This document shows, one piece after another, positions 45,441 to 55,756 of a DNA stretch of 64,000 bases (position 1 is the stretch's first letter; the number at the start of each line of letters is the position of its first letter). This DNA comes from Sphaerotilus microaerophilus (lineage in GTDB: Bacteria; Pseudomonadota; Gammaproteobacteria; Burkholderiales; Burkholderiaceae_C): assembly GCF_023734135.1 (NCBI RefSeq), contig NZ_AP025730.1:2790001-2854000 (forward strand). Reading direction: 5' to 3'. A program made the position numbers and the translations under genes. The notes beneath the pieces are model-generated. The model saw only the letters and a program-made list of their open reading frames with translations, did no database searches and was not told the origin of the DNA.

Positions 45441-47159
45441 ATGACCCGCCCGCCCGATTCCCGACCCACCGCCGACTCGCCCTCCATCTGGTCCACCCTG
45501 CGCCACCCCGCCTTCCGCGGCATCTGGCTGGCCAGCGCCCTGTACTTCATCGCCAACGCCATGCATGTGATGGCGGCGGCCTGGATCATGGTGGACCGCG
45601 CGGGCTCCTCCTTCCTGGCCGCACTGGTGCAGACCGCCGTCTTCCTGCCGATGTTCGCGCTGTCGCTGCCAGCAGGCGTGCTGGCGGACACCACCGATCG
45701 GCGGCGGCTGATCCTGCTGTCGTTGGCCGTGCAGGGTGCGGCGGTGCTCCTGTTGGCACTGCTGCTCGTGCTGGGCTGGGCCGGGCCGGCGACGATCCTG
45801 CTGCTCACCTTCGTGGCCGGCTGCTGCATCGCGGTGATGTCGCCGGCCTGGAACTCGGCCATCGCGGAGATCCTGCCGCGCGAGCAGCTGCCGCAGGCCA
45901 TCGTGGCGGTGGGCATCGCCTACAACGCGGCGCGGGCGTTGGGGCCGACGGCGGCGGGGCTGATCTACGCCGTGGTGTCGGCCTGGGTGCTCGCTGATGC
46001 GGGGCAGGGAGCAGCGCCGGCAGCTGGCGTGGCGGCGGGGGCGGCGCATGACGTGGCAGCGGGGGCGGCAGCGGCCCGCGCGGCCGGCTGGGCCGGTGGC
46101 ACGGTGCTGCTGCTGGCGCTGGCCGGGGTGCTGGTGCTGGCCTGGGCGATGAACCACTGGCCAGCGCGCCCGCACCCGCCCAGCCGCCTGCCGCCGGAGC
46201 GGCTCTGGGGTGGCACGCTGGCAGGGCTGCGCTACGCCTGGCACTCGGAGATGATTCTGGCGCAGCTGCTGCGCACCGCTGCCTACGGCGCCGCCGGCTC
46301 GGCCCTGTGGGCGCTGCTGCCGGCCATCGGCGCCCAGCGGCTGGGCTCAGGCGCCGAGGGCTACGGCCTGATGATGGGCTGCCTGGGCGGCGGCGCGGTC
46401 GTGGTGGGGCTGGGGATCGGCCCGCTGCGCCAGCGGTTGGGGTTGGAGGGGCTGGTGGCGACCGCCTGCGTGGTCTTTGCCGCGGCCATGGCCATCGCGG
46501 CGCTGTCGCGCTGGTCGCTGCCGGTGTACCTGGCGCTGGCCGCGGCGGGTGGGGCCTGGATGAGCGTGATGTCCACCTTCAACACCGCCACGCAGACCAG
46601 CGCGCCGCCCTGGGTGCGCTCGCGGGCGACGGCGCTTCATGTGCTGTCGGCGCTGGGTTCCTTCGCGCTGGGGTCGGCTTTCTGGGGCGCGGTGGCAGGT
46701 GTGGCCGGGCTGCAGGCGGCGCTGCTGATCGCCGCCGCATTGCTGCTGGCCGGGTTGCTGCTGGCGCGGCCCTTTCCGCTGCGAATGGGGCAGGCCGACG
46801 AGGTCCGGCAGATGCCCTTCAAGGCCCTGCTGGTGGCCGACGAGCCCGACCCCGAGGCCGGCCCGGTGGCGGTGGAGCTCATCTACCGCGTGCGGCCCGA
46901 TGACGTGGCTGGCTTCCTAGCCGAGGCCGAGCAGCTGCGTGCGCCTCGCCAGCGCGACGGCGCCACCTTCTGGCGCCTGTACCGCGACCTGGATGAACGC
47001 ACCCGCTACGTCGAGCGCTTCATCGTGCACAGCTGGGCCGAGTACCTGCGCCAGCGCGAGCGCGCCACCGAGGCCGACCGGGCGCTGCAGGCGCGCGTGA
47101 ATGCCTTCCTCGCCGACGGCGAGCGGGTGCAGGTGCGGCACTACCTGGCCGAGCGCTGA
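45441..47159 (+). CDS. MFS exporter of the enterobactin-exporter/MFS_3 type
   Basis: 572 residues. Twelve hydrophobic segments lie in the first 440 residues, with MFS-type loops (DTTDRRRLILLS in the conserved loop 2-3) and EILPREQLPQAIVAVGIAYNAARALGPTAAGLIY, a signature of the EntS/MFS_3 group. The last 110 residues form a soluble domain (AVELIYRVRPDDVAGFLAEAEQLRAPRQRDGATFWRLYRD and on) like the dimeric ferredoxin-like end common in MFS_3 proteins. Exported substrate unknown. Confidence 0.87.
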   Translation: MTRPPDSRPTADSPSIWSTLRHPAFRGIWLASALYFIANAMHVMAAAWIMVDRAGSSFLAALVQTAVFLPMFALSLPAGVLADTTDRRRLILLSLAVQGAAVLLLALLLVLGWAGPATILLLTFVAGCCIAVMSPAWNSAIAEILPREQLPQAIVAVGIAYNAARALGPTAAGLIYAVVSAWVLADAGQGAAPAAGVAAGAAHDVAAGAAAARAAGWAGGTVLLLALAGVLVLAWAMNHWPARPHPPSRLPPERLWGGTLAGLRYAWHSEMILAQLLRTAAYGAAGSALWALLPAIGAQRLGSGAEGYGLMMGCLGGGAVVVGLGIGPLRQRLGLEGLVATACVVFAAAMAIAALSRWSLPVYLALAAAGGAWMSVMSTFNTATQTSAPPWVRSRATALHVLSALGSFALGSAFWGAVAGVAGLQAALLIAAALLLAGLLLARPFPLRMGQADEVRQMPFKALLVADEPDPEAGPVAVELIYRVRPDDVAGFLAEAEQLRAPRQRDGATFWRLYRDLDERTRYVERFIVHSWAEYLRQRERATEADRALQARVNAFLADGERVQVRHYLAER

Positions 47160-47279
47160 GCTGCGGCCAGAGGACCGCGGTGACCGTTGACCAGTGAGCG
47201 GTGAGCGGGAGGGGAGGGTGGGCGAGGACATCCCGGGCCCAGGCGTGCAGGGCGGCACGGGTCTGCCTACACTGCGCCG

Positions 47280-48152
47280 ATGAGCCAAGCCACCGACTAC
47301 ACCCCCCCGCGCGTCTGGACCTGGAACAGGCCCAGCGGGGGGCGTTTCGCCAGCATCAACCGCCCGATCGCCGGCCCCACCCATGACAAGGAACTGCCGC
47401 TGGGCCGCCACCCGCTGCAGCTGTACTCACTGGCCACGCCCAACGGCGTCAAGGTCACGGTGATGCTGGAAGAACTGCTCGCGCTCGGCCACGCCGGTGC
47501 CGAGTACGACGCCTGGCTGATCCGCATCCAGGAGGGGGACCAGTTCGGCAGCGGCTTCGTCGCCGTCAACCCCAACTCCAAGATCCCTGCGCTGCTGGAC
47601 CGCAGCGACCCCGCTGCGCCGGTGCGCGTGTTCGAATCCGGTGCAATCCTGCTGTATCTCGCCGAGAAGTTCGGCAATGCCCTGCTGCCCGTCGGGGCGG
47701 GGAAGGCCGAATGCCTGTCCTGGCTGTTCTGGCAGATGGGCAGTGCGCCCTATCTCGGCGGCGGCTTTGGCCACTTCTACGCCTACGCGCCCACGAAGTT
47801 CGAGTACGCCATCGACCGCTTTGCGATGGAGGCCAAGCGCCAGATGGATGTGTTGAACCGCCGCCTGGCCGAGAGCCGCTACCTGGCCGGCGACGAGTAC
47901 ACCATCGCCGACATCGCCGTGTGGCCCTGGTACGGCGCGCTGGCCAAGGGCCAGATCTACGAGGCCGGCGAGTTCCTCTCGGTGCAGGAGTACACCCACC
48001 TCATCCGCTGGGCCGACGAGATTGCCCAGCGCCCTGCCGTACAGCGCGGGCGCAAGGTCAACCGCACCTGGGGAGACCCGGCCAGCCAGTTGCATGAGCG
48101 GCACGATGCGAGGGACTTCGAGCTGCGCACGCAGGACAAACTGGGGGGCTGA
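47280..48152 (+). CDS. yghU: YghU-type glutathione transferase / GSH-dependent disulfide-bond oxidoreductase
   Basis: 290 residues. It has the extended YghU N-terminus (YTPPRVWTWN, GGRFASINRPIAGPTHDKELP), the thioredoxin-fold LYSLATPNGVKVTVMLEEL, NPNSKIPALLD, ESGAILLYLAEKFG, and the helical domain with YLAGDEYTIADIAVWPWYG. The family binds two glutathiones and reduces disulfides or organic hydroperoxides. It converges on the DUF72 gene with a 10-base gap. Confidence 0.9.
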   Translation: MSQATDYTPPRVWTWNRPSGGRFASINRPIAGPTHDKELPLGRHPLQLYSLATPNGVKVTVMLEELLALGHAGAEYDAWLIRIQEGDQFGSGFVAVNPNSKIPALLDRSDPAAPVRVFESGAILLYLAEKFGNALLPVGAGKAECLSWLFWQMGSAPYLGGGFGHFYAYAPTKFEYAIDRFAMEAKRQMDVLNRRLAESRYLAGDEYTIADIAVWPWYGALAKGQIYEAGEFLSVQEYTHLIRWADEIAQRPAVQRGRKVNRTWGDPASQLHERHDARDFELRTQDKLGG

Positions 48153-48162
48153 CCGTCGCGCT

Positions 48163-49272
48163 TCAACCGGCCGCCGGCGGGTCGGCCACTTTCTCGGCCA
48201 AATCCTCGGCCACCGCCTCGGCCAGCGCGAACACCGACAGCGGCGCGCTGCCTTCGGCCTTGTTGCTGACGGTCAGGTGCACCGGCCAGCCGGCGGCCGC
48301 GGTGGCGCGGATGACGCGGGCGAGTGCCTGGCGCGTGGGCAGGTCGGGATCCATCAGCTGGCGGTAGGGCTGGTAGAGCTGTTCGGCGCGCTCGTAGCCG
48401 CGCGGCCCGTGCCGGCGGTGCAGGGTCCAGCGGCCCACCAGGGCGCCGGGCCAGAGCGCGCGCAGCAGCGGCAGCTGGGCGTCGATGGGTGGCAGGCGCG
48501 GGTGCAGGCCCAGGCAGTAGCGCGCGCCGTTGGCCTTCAGGACGCGGGCGAAGTCGGGGGTGAGCCAGTCCGGGTCACGCACTTCGACGGCCAGCACGCC
48601 GTCCGGCGCGGTGGGTGGCAGCGGGGGCAGGGCGTGCAGCAGGCGGTCCAGGCGCTGCAGCAGTGCCGGGACGTCGGCCTTCAGGGCGGGCGGCAGCGGG
48701 CTGATCTCGAACACCAGCGCACCGATGCGCCCGCCCAGCCCGTCGAGCGCGGGTTGTACGAAGACATCCCAGGCCATCTCGGGGTCGAGGAAGTGCGGGT
48801 TGGCGCCGGCACGGCGGCCGTCGCCGTCGCGCGCCATGGCATCGGTCACCAGGGCGGGGCACTTGACCACGAAGCGGAAGTCCGCCGGCACCTGCGCGGC
48901 GTGTGCGGCGTACTCGGTGGCGGTCAGCGGGCGGTAGAAGCTGCGGTCGATGCCGACGGCGCGCAGCAGGGGATGGCAGGCATAGGCGGTCAGGCCGTGG
49001 CGCGACAGGCTGCGCTCGCTGTACTCGCCGTCCCAGACCATCCCGTCCCAGCCGGGATAGCTCCATGACGAGGTGCCAAAGTGGATGCGCGGCGACAGCC
49101 GCTGTGCCAGCTGCTGGTGTCCGGCGGGGACGGGGGCCGGCTCGACCTGGGCGCTGCGGGGCGTTGGCGCAGGCGCCCCATCGTCAGGGCCGTTCGGAAC
49201 CGGGGCGTCGTCAGGGGAGTCATCAGAGGGAAAGAGGGCATCTTGTTGCGGGCCGGGCATGGGGTCGAGCAT
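48163..49272 (-). CDS. DUF72 family protein
   Basis: 369 residues from the ATG at 49272; ATG 49260 is equally possible, and neither has a clear ribosome-binding site. After an acidic Pro-rich start of about 75 residues come the DUF72 landmarks IHFGTSSWSYPGWDGMVW, GIDRSFYRPLTATEY, FRFVVKCPALVTD, VFEISPLPPALK and LAVEVRDPDWL. The fold is a TIM barrel; function is unknown. The C-terminus ends in an Ala/Glu-rich helix. It is divergent from tadA with a 31-base gap. Confidence 0.85.
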   Translation of the reverse strand: MLDPMPGPQQDALFPSDDSPDDAPVPNGPDDGAPAPTPRSAQVEPAPVPAGHQQLAQRLSPRIHFGTSSWSYPGWDGMVWDGEYSERSLSRHGLTAYACHPLLRAVGIDRSFYRPLTATEYAAHAAQVPADFRFVVKCPALVTDAMARDGDGRRAGANPHFLDPEMAWDVFVQPALDGLGGRIGALVFEISPLPPALKADVPALLQRLDRLLHALPPLPPTAPDGVLAVEVRDPDWLTPDFARVLKANGARYCLGLHPRLPPIDAQLPLLRALWPGALVGRWTLHRRHGPRGYERAEQLYQPYRQLMDPDLPTRQALARVIRATAAAGWPVHLTVSNKAEGSAPLSVFALAEAVAEDLAEKVADPPAAG

Positions 49273-49294
49273 AGCCAGGGCTGGGCTAAACTGA

Positions 49295-50047
<753 letters not shown>

Positions 50048-50049
50048 CG

Positions 50050-51012
50050 ATGACCCCCATGGCCACCGACCGCGCCGCGCCCGACCTGCCTGCCGTCCCG
50101 GCGGAACGCAGCTCCCTGCAGTTGTTCACGCCCGCCGGGGTGCTGCTGCGCGCGGCGCCACTCAAGCTGGCCGCCAAGCGGCTGAAGGCGCTGGGCTTCG
50201 AGGTGCAGATCGATGCCAGCGCACTGGCCAAGCAGCAGCGCTTTGCCGGCGATGACGACACCCGCCTGGCGGCGCTGCACCGTGTGGCGCAGGCGGCGCC
50301 GTCGGTGGCGCTGGCCACGCGTGGCGGCTACGGGCTGACGCGGCTGCTCGACCGCATCGACTGGCCGCTGCTGGCCCGCTCGGTGGAACGGGGCACCCGC
50401 TGGGTGGGCCACAGCGACCTGACCGCCCTGCAGATGGGCCTGCTGGCCCACACCGGGGCGACGAGCTGGGCCGGGCCGCTGGCCTGCGACGACTTTGGCC
50501 GCAGCGATGCAGACGGTGGCGTGGACGACATCACCGCGCCCTGCTTCGTGGAGGCGATGAACGGCGAGCTGGAGGCGGTGGGCTTTCGCACCGACGCGGG
50601 CTTCGACGGGCTGGAGACGCAGGGCACGCTCTGGGGCGCCAACCTGACGGTGCTGCTGTCGCTGCTGGGCACGCCGCACTGGCCGAAGGTGAGCGGCGGG
50701 ATCCTGATGCTGGAGGACGTGAACGAGCACCCCTACCGCGTCGAGCGCATGCTGCTGCAGCTGCAGCAGGCGGGGGTGCTGGACGCGCAGCGGGCGGTCG
50801 TGCTGGGTGACTTCTCCGGCTGGCGCAAGTCGCCGCTGGACCGGGGCTACGACCTCAAGGCGATGGTGGCCTGCATCCGTAGCGTGACCCGCACGCCGGT
50901 GCTGACGGGCCTGCCCTTTGGCCATGTGCCGACCAAGGTGACGCTGCCGCTGGGGCGCGAGGTCGAGCTGGTCGTGCAGGGGCGTGACGCCCTGATCGCC
51001 TGGGGACATTGA
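50050..51012 (+). CDS. ldcA: LD-carboxypeptidase (peptidase S66)
   Basis: 320 residues from the ATG at 50050. S66 features: FTPAGVLLRAAPLKLAAKRLKALGF, ALATRGGYGLTRLLDRID (oxyanion region), nucleophile Ser in VGHSDLTALQ, and the Glu in EDVNEHPYRVERMLLQL with the late His in LPFGHVPTKVTLPLG. The family removes the terminal D-Ala from murein tetrapeptides in the cytoplasm during wall recycling; some relatives (MccF) give microcin C immunity. One base separates it from a peptide-binding protein gene, so the two are likely co-transcribed. Confidence 0.9.
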   Translation: MTPMATDRAAPDLPAVPAERSSLQLFTPAGVLLRAAPLKLAAKRLKALGFEVQIDASALAKQQRFAGDDDTRLAALHRVAQAAPSVALATRGGYGLTRLLDRIDWPLLARSVERGTRWVGHSDLTALQMGLLAHTGATSWAGPLACDDFGRSDADGGVDDITAPCFVEAMNGELEAVGFRTDAGFDGLETQGTLWGANLTVLLSLLGTPHWPKVSGGILMLEDVNEHPYRVERMLLQLQQAGVLDAQRAVVLGDFSGWRKSPLDRGYDLKAMVACIRSVTRTPVLTGLPFGHVPTKVTLPLGREVELVVQGRDALIAWGH

Positions 51013-51013
51013 G

Positions 51014-53257
51014 ATGGTCTTTGCCCGCGGGGCCACGGCCTGGATGCTGCTGCTGGCATGGCTGCTGGCGCTGGCCGGGTGTGACAACAGCCCGTACCCG
51101 ATTGGCGAGCCGGCCACCAACACGGCCTACACGGCGTTCTCGGAACGCTCGCCTCGACACCTGGACCCGGTGGCGTCCTACTGGAACCAGGACACGCCCT
51201 ACACCTACAGCATCTACGAGCCGCCCTACGGCTACCACTACCTGAAGCGGCCCTTCATGCTGTTGCCCAAGCTGGCAGAGGCGGTGGTGGAGCCGGTCTA
51301 CCTGGACAAGGACGGCAAGCGCCTGCCGGCCGATGCGCCCGGCGAGCAGGTGGCCGAGAGCGTCTACGAGCTGCGCATCAAGCCGGGCGTGCTGTACCAG
51401 CCGCACCCGGCCTTCGCGAAGGACGGGCAGGGGCGCTACCGCTACCACAGCGACCATCCGCTGCAGCCCGGCGAGCTGGGGGCGCGGCGCTCGCCGCTGG
51501 CCTTCGAGCACCAGGGCACGCGCGAGCTGGTGGCGGAGGACTTCGTCTACGGGCTCAAGCGCCACGCCACCACCCGCGTGACCACGCCGATCTCGGGGAT
51601 CTTCTCCGAGTACATCGTCGGCCTGAAGGACTACATGGCGCTGATCAAGCGCGAGGACGCCAGGCTGCGCGCCGGGCTCGACCCGGCCAGCCTGGACAAG
51701 CCCTTTCTCGATTTCCGCCGCTGGCCGCTGGCGGGGGTCACGGCGCCCGAGAAGCACCTGCTGCGCATCCGCATCCACGGCAAGTACCCACAGTGGAAGT
51801 ACTGGATGGCGATGCCCTTCACCGCGCCGATGCCCTGGGAGGCCGAGGCCTTCTACGCCCAGCCCGGCATGGCGCGCAACGGCCTGTCGATCGACCGCTG
51901 GCCGGTGGGCACTGGCCCGTACATGCTGGTCGAGTTCGAGCAGGATCGCCGCCACGTGCTGCAGCGCAACCCGAACTTCCGGGTCGACACCTACCCCTGC
52001 GAGGGCATGCCGGGGGACCGGGAAGCCGGCCAGCTCGACGACTGCGGCCGTCGCCTGCCCTTCATCGACCGCTACGTCTTCCAGGTCGAGAAGGAGGGCA
52101 CCTCGATGAAGTCCAAGTTCCGCCAGGGCTTCCTCGACACGCCCGAGATCGAGCGCTCCGACCGCGGGCTGGACTTCCTCGTCGAGGCAGAGGACTCCGA
52201 GGAGGTGCGGCGCGACCACGTAGCCAAGGGCTTCCAGCTGCCGAAGATGCCGGACCTGACCAACTGGTTCATTGGCTTCAACATGCTCGATCCGGTGATC
52301 GGCCAGGGCGGCACGCCCGAGCAGCAGGTGCGCAACCGCAAGCTGCGCCAGGCACTCTCGATCGCGCTGGACTGGGAGGAGTGGAGCCGCGTGTTTCCGA
52401 AGAAGAGCGGTGCCACGGCGATGGGCCCGCTCCCGCCAGGCATGTTCGGCTCGCGCCAGGGCACGCTCGAGGGCGTGAACCCGGTCACCCACCGGGTGGT
52501 GGATGGCAAGGTGGTGCGCCGCAGCCTGGCCGAGGCGAAGCAGCTGCTCGCCGAGGCCGGCTACCCCGACGGGCGCGATGCCCAGACCGGGCGCCCGCTG
52601 GTACTGAACTACGACTTCTACCAGGTGCTGACGCCCAGCCTGAAGTCCGAATGCGAGTGGGTGGTCAAGCAGTTCGCCAAGCTGGGCATCCAGCTGGAGC
52701 TGCGCGCCACCGACAACAACCAGTTCCAGGACAAGGTGCGCAAGGGCAAGCACCAGATCTTCTGGTCGGGCTGGCTGGCCGACTACCCGGACGCCGAGAA
52801 CTTCCTCTTCCTGCTCTACGGGCCCAACGGCAAGACCCGTGCCGACGGCGAGAACACCGCCAACTACGGCGTCGAGGCCTTTGACGTGAAGTTCCAGCGC
52901 CTGAAGTTCCTTGACGAAGGGCCGGCCAAGCAGCAGCTGATCGACGAGATGGTGGCGCAGGTGCAGCAGGATGCGCCCTGGATGTTCGGCTACATCCCCT
53001 GGGGCTCGGGCGCCTTCCAGCCCTGGCTGCACAACGCCCGGGTGCCGATCCTGGTCAAGGACCATCTCAAGTACTACCGCCTCGACCCCGCGCTGCGCAC
53101 GGCGCGCCAGCGTGAATGGAACGAGCCCACGCTCTGGCCCGTGGGGGCGGGCGCTGCGGCGCTGGCCCTGTTCGGCTGGCTGGGCTGGCGGGCCTGGCGC
53201 CAGCGCGAGCTGGCCACCGGCCGTGCGGCCGCGGTGCCGCACCGAAGGGAGGGCTGA
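51014..53257 (+). CDS. Peptide ABC transporter binding lipoprotein with an extra C-terminal membrane anchor
   Basis: 747 residues, larger than usual for SBP_bac_5 proteins (500-620). The lipobox LALAGC gives lipid-modified Cys23, and Asp24 at +2 is the inner-membrane retention signal. The family 5 body contains EDFVYGLKRHATTR, RWPVGTGPYMLVEFEQDRRHVLQRNPNFR, and RNRKLRQALSIALDWEEW. At the end, after TLWPVG, a hydrophobic segment (about 706-727) and a basic tail form a second anchor. It presumably binds oligopeptides or muropeptides next to the permease encoded 3 bases on. Confidence 0.88.
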   Translation: MVFARGATAWMLLLAWLLALAGCDNSPYPIGEPATNTAYTAFSERSPRHLDPVASYWNQDTPYTYSIYEPPYGYHYLKRPFMLLPKLAEAVVEPVYLDKDGKRLPADAPGEQVAESVYELRIKPGVLYQPHPAFAKDGQGRYRYHSDHPLQPGELGARRSPLAFEHQGTRELVAEDFVYGLKRHATTRVTTPISGIFSEYIVGLKDYMALIKREDARLRAGLDPASLDKPFLDFRRWPLAGVTAPEKHLLRIRIHGKYPQWKYWMAMPFTAPMPWEAEAFYAQPGMARNGLSIDRWPVGTGPYMLVEFEQDRRHVLQRNPNFRVDTYPCEGMPGDREAGQLDDCGRRLPFIDRYVFQVEKEGTSMKSKFRQGFLDTPEIERSDRGLDFLVEAEDSEEVRRDHVAKGFQLPKMPDLTNWFIGFNMLDPVIGQGGTPEQQVRNRKLRQALSIALDWEEWSRVFPKKSGATAMGPLPPGMFGSRQGTLEGVNPVTHRVVDGKVVRRSLAEAKQLLAEAGYPDGRDAQTGRPLVLNYDFYQVLTPSLKSECEWVVKQFAKLGIQLELRATDNNQFQDKVRKGKHQIFWSGWLADYPDAENFLFLLYGPNGKTRADGENTANYGVEAFDVKFQRLKFLDEGPAKQQLIDEMVAQVQQDAPWMFGYIPWGSGAFQPWLHNARVPILVKDHLKYYRLDPALRTARQREWNEPTLWPVGAGAAALALFGWLGWRAWRQRELATGRAAAVPHRREG

Positions 53258-53260
53258 GCG

Positions 53261-54244
53261 ATGTTGCGTTACCTGCTGCGGCGGTTGGCCTACGGCTTCA
53301 CCATCCTGCTGGGGGTCAACCTGCTGACCTTCGTGCTGTTCTTCCAGGTCAACACGCCCGACGACATGGCGCGGCTGAACATCGGCGGCAAGCGCGTGAC
53401 GCCCGAGCTGATCGCCAAGTGGAAGGTTGAGCGTGGCTACGACAAGCCGATGTACTGGAACGAGGCGCGCGAGGGCAGCGACAAGCTCACCCAGACCATC
53501 TTCTGGGAGCGCTCGGTGTCGCTGTTCGCGCTGGACTTCGGCCGTGCCGATTCGGAGAGCGCTGGCGACATCGGCGCCGAGGTGGCCAAGCGCATGGCGG
53601 TGAGCCTGCAGCTGGCGTTGCCGGTATTCCTGCTGCAGCTGATTGCCAGCACGGTCTTTGCGCTGGTGCTGGTGTTCTTCCGCGGCACGCGCATCGACTT
53701 CTGGGGCGTGGTGCTCTGCGTGGTGATGCTGTCGATCTCGGCGCTGTTCTACATCGTGATCGGCCAGTACCTCTTCGCCCGCGTGCTCAAACTGGTGCCG
53801 GTGTCGGGCTATGCGGGCGGGCTGACGGCGGCGAAGTTCCTGATCCTGCCGGTGCTGCTGTCGCTGCTGTCGCGGCTGGGCACCGAGGCGCGGCTGTACC
53901 GCGCCATGATGCTGGAGGAGATCGGCAAGGACTACGTGCGCACTGCGCGCGCCAAAGGCCTGTCGGAGGCCATCGTGCTGGGCCGCCACGTGCTGCGCAA
54001 CGCGCTGATCCCGATCCTCACCAGCGCGGGTGGCTACCTGCCCTACGTCTTCCTGGGCTCGCTGGTGTTCGAGAGCTTCTTCGCCATCCCGGGGCTGGGC
54101 TCCTACGTGATCGATGCCATCAGCGGGCAGGACTTCGCCATCGTGCGCACCATGGTCTTCCTGGGCTCGCTGCTCTACATCCTGTCCTACATCCTGGTCG
54201 ACCTGGCCTACAGCTGGGTTGATCCGCGGGTGCGGCTGGCCTGA
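53261..54244 (+). CDS. Peptide ABC transporter permease (DppB/YejB-like)
   Basis: 327 residues. An N-terminal helix (YLLRRLAYGFTILLGVNLLTFVLFF) is followed by a periplasmic region, then five core helices. The coupling EAA-type loop is RAMMLEEIGKDYVRTARAKGLSEAIVLGRHVLRNALIPILT, and GSLVFESFFAIPGLGSYVIDAI is typical of DppB/OppB. It is a transmembrane subunit of the importer with the permease encoded at 54266. Confidence 0.92.
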   Translation: MLRYLLRRLAYGFTILLGVNLLTFVLFFQVNTPDDMARLNIGGKRVTPELIAKWKVERGYDKPMYWNEAREGSDKLTQTIFWERSVSLFALDFGRADSESAGDIGAEVAKRMAVSLQLALPVFLLQLIASTVFALVLVFFRGTRIDFWGVVLCVVMLSISALFYIVIGQYLFARVLKLVPVSGYAGGLTAAKFLILPVLLSLLSRLGTEARLYRAMMLEEIGKDYVRTARAKGLSEAIVLGRHVLRNALIPILTSAGGYLPYVFLGSLVFESFFAIPGLGSYVIDAISGQDFAIVRTMVFLGSLLYILSYILVDLAYSWVDPRVRLA

Positions 54245-54265
54245 GAACCTGACGGGGAACGCACG

Positions 54266-55756
54266 ATGATGCCCAAGTTCGTGGTCCTCTGGACCGATGC
54301 CGTGCTCTGGGGCGCCTGGGCGGCCACGCTGGCCTACGCCTGGCACGTGCGCCGCCAACCGCACCTGAGCGCCAGCTGGCGCAAGGTCTGGCGCGACGGC
54401 GCAGCGATGTCCGCCACCGTGGTGCTCGCCTTCTTCATGGTCGTCACGCTGCTGGACAGCGTGCACTTTCGCCGCGCGCTGCCGCCGACGGCCGGCCAGG
54501 CCGCGGGTCAGGTTTTCCACGCGACGCGCACCGAGTCGGTCCTCGACGTGCTGCTCGCGGGCCAGGCCAACCAGCAGGAGGCCACCTACTCGCGCCCGCT
54601 GTCCTACCAGGGCTTCACCCGCGTGTCGGAGGAGGTCGGCGGCGAGGTCCGGCGCGTGCACCCGCGGCTGCAGTACGGCGGTGCCCACCTGCAGGATCCC
54701 GAGCGGCAATGGCTCGGCGACCTGGCCTGGCGTGGTGGCCTGGGGCTGGCCGCCGGGGCGCTGGCGGGCGGCCTGCTGCTGCTGGCCGGGCTGCCGCTGG
54801 CACGTCGCCAGGATGCCGCGCTGAGCGGCGTGCCGACCGCCCTGGCGCTGCGCCGCCTGCTGGCCGACCGCTGCGAGCTGCCCTGGCGCGCCGGCTGGAT
54901 CACTGCGCTGCTGCTGTGCCTGCTGGCCGGGCTGGCCGTCGGCCTGGGCAGTGGCTACCACGTGCTGGGCACCGACAACCTCGGCAACGACGTGTTCTAC
55001 CAGGCGCTCAAGAGCGTGCGCACCGCCTTCGTGATCGGCACGATGGCCAGCGTCGCGACGCTGCCCTTCGCGATCGCGCTGGGCATCCTGGCCGGCTGGT
55101 ACCGCGGCTGGGTGGACGAGGTGATCCAGTACCTCTATACCGTGCTGTCCTCGGTGCCCAACGTGCTGCTGATTGCCGCCTGCGTGCTGATGGTGCAGGT
55201 CTTCCTCGACAAGCACCCGGAGCTGTTCGAGACCGGGGCCGAGCGCGCCGACCTGAAGATCTTCATGCTCTGCCTCATCCTCGGCCTGACCGGCTGGGCC
55301 GGCCTGTGCCGGCTGCTGCGCGGCGAGACCCTCAAGCTGCGCGAGCTGGACTACGTGCAGGCGGCCACGGCCTTTGGCGTTGGCTCGCTGCGCATCATGC
55401 ACCGCCACATCCTGCCCAACGTGGTGCACCTGGTGCTGATCAACACCGTGCTGGACTTCTCCGCGCTGATCCTCTACGAGGCGGTGCTGAGCTACGTTGG
55501 CGTCGGGGTCGACCCGTCCATGAACAGCTTCGGCGGCATGATCAACATGGGCCGCGACGAGATGAGCCGCGACCCGCTGGTGTGGTGGTCCTTCTCGGCC
55601 GCCTTCGTCTTCATGGTCGCGCTGGTGCTGGCGGCCAACCTCTTTGCCGACGGGGTGCGCGATGCCTTCGACCCCCGCGCACGCAACCTGCGCCCGAGGC
55701 TCGGCCTGGGGCGTGCCGGTCAGCGCCGCGCGGGCGTGACGGGGGAGTCGGCATGA
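54266..55756 (+). CDS. Peptide ABC transporter permease (DppC/YejE-like) with enlarged N-terminal half
   Basis: 496 residues, against about 300-340 for DppC/YejE. Two hydrophobic helices lie in the first 80 residues, followed by a periplasmic domain of about 70 residues and a third helix (GLGLAAGALAGGLLLLAGLPL). Then comes the normal permease core with GTDNLGNDVFYQALKSVRTAFVIG and the coupling loop LRELDYVQAATAFGVGSLRIMHRHILPNV. The added region may dock the anchored binding protein; that is inference. The stop overlaps the next start by four bases. Confidence 0.9.
   Translation: MMPKFVVLWTDAVLWGAWAATLAYAWHVRRQPHLSASWRKVWRDGAAMSATVVLAFFMVVTLLDSVHFRRALPPTAGQAAGQVFHATRTESVLDVLLAGQANQQEATYSRPLSYQGFTRVSEEVGGEVRRVHPRLQYGGAHLQDPERQWLGDLAWRGGLGLAAGALAGGLLLLAGLPLARRQDAALSGVPTALALRRLLADRCELPWRAGWITALLLCLLAGLAVGLGSGYHVLGTDNLGNDVFYQALKSVRTAFVIGTMASVATLPFAIALGILAGWYRGWVDEVIQYLYTVLSSVPNVLLIAACVLMVQVFLDKHPELFETGAERADLKIFMLCLILGLTGWAGLCRLLRGETLKLRELDYVQAATAFGVGSLRIMHRHILPNVVHLVLINTVLDFSALILYEAVLSYVGVGVDPSMNSFGGMINMGRDEMSRDPLVWWSFSAAFVFMVALVLAANLFADGVRDAFDPRARNLRPRLGLGRAGQRRAGVTGESA

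Noticed and set aside
47160..47279. A short gene between the MFS exporter and yghU
   Set aside because: 120 bases with only fragmentary frames, no ribosome-binding site and no motif.
50855..55429. A leftward open frame of about 1500 codons antisense to the peptide transporter genes
   Set aside because: It has no domain, its composition is skewed to His/Arg/Gln/Val, and it lies opposite well-supported genes.
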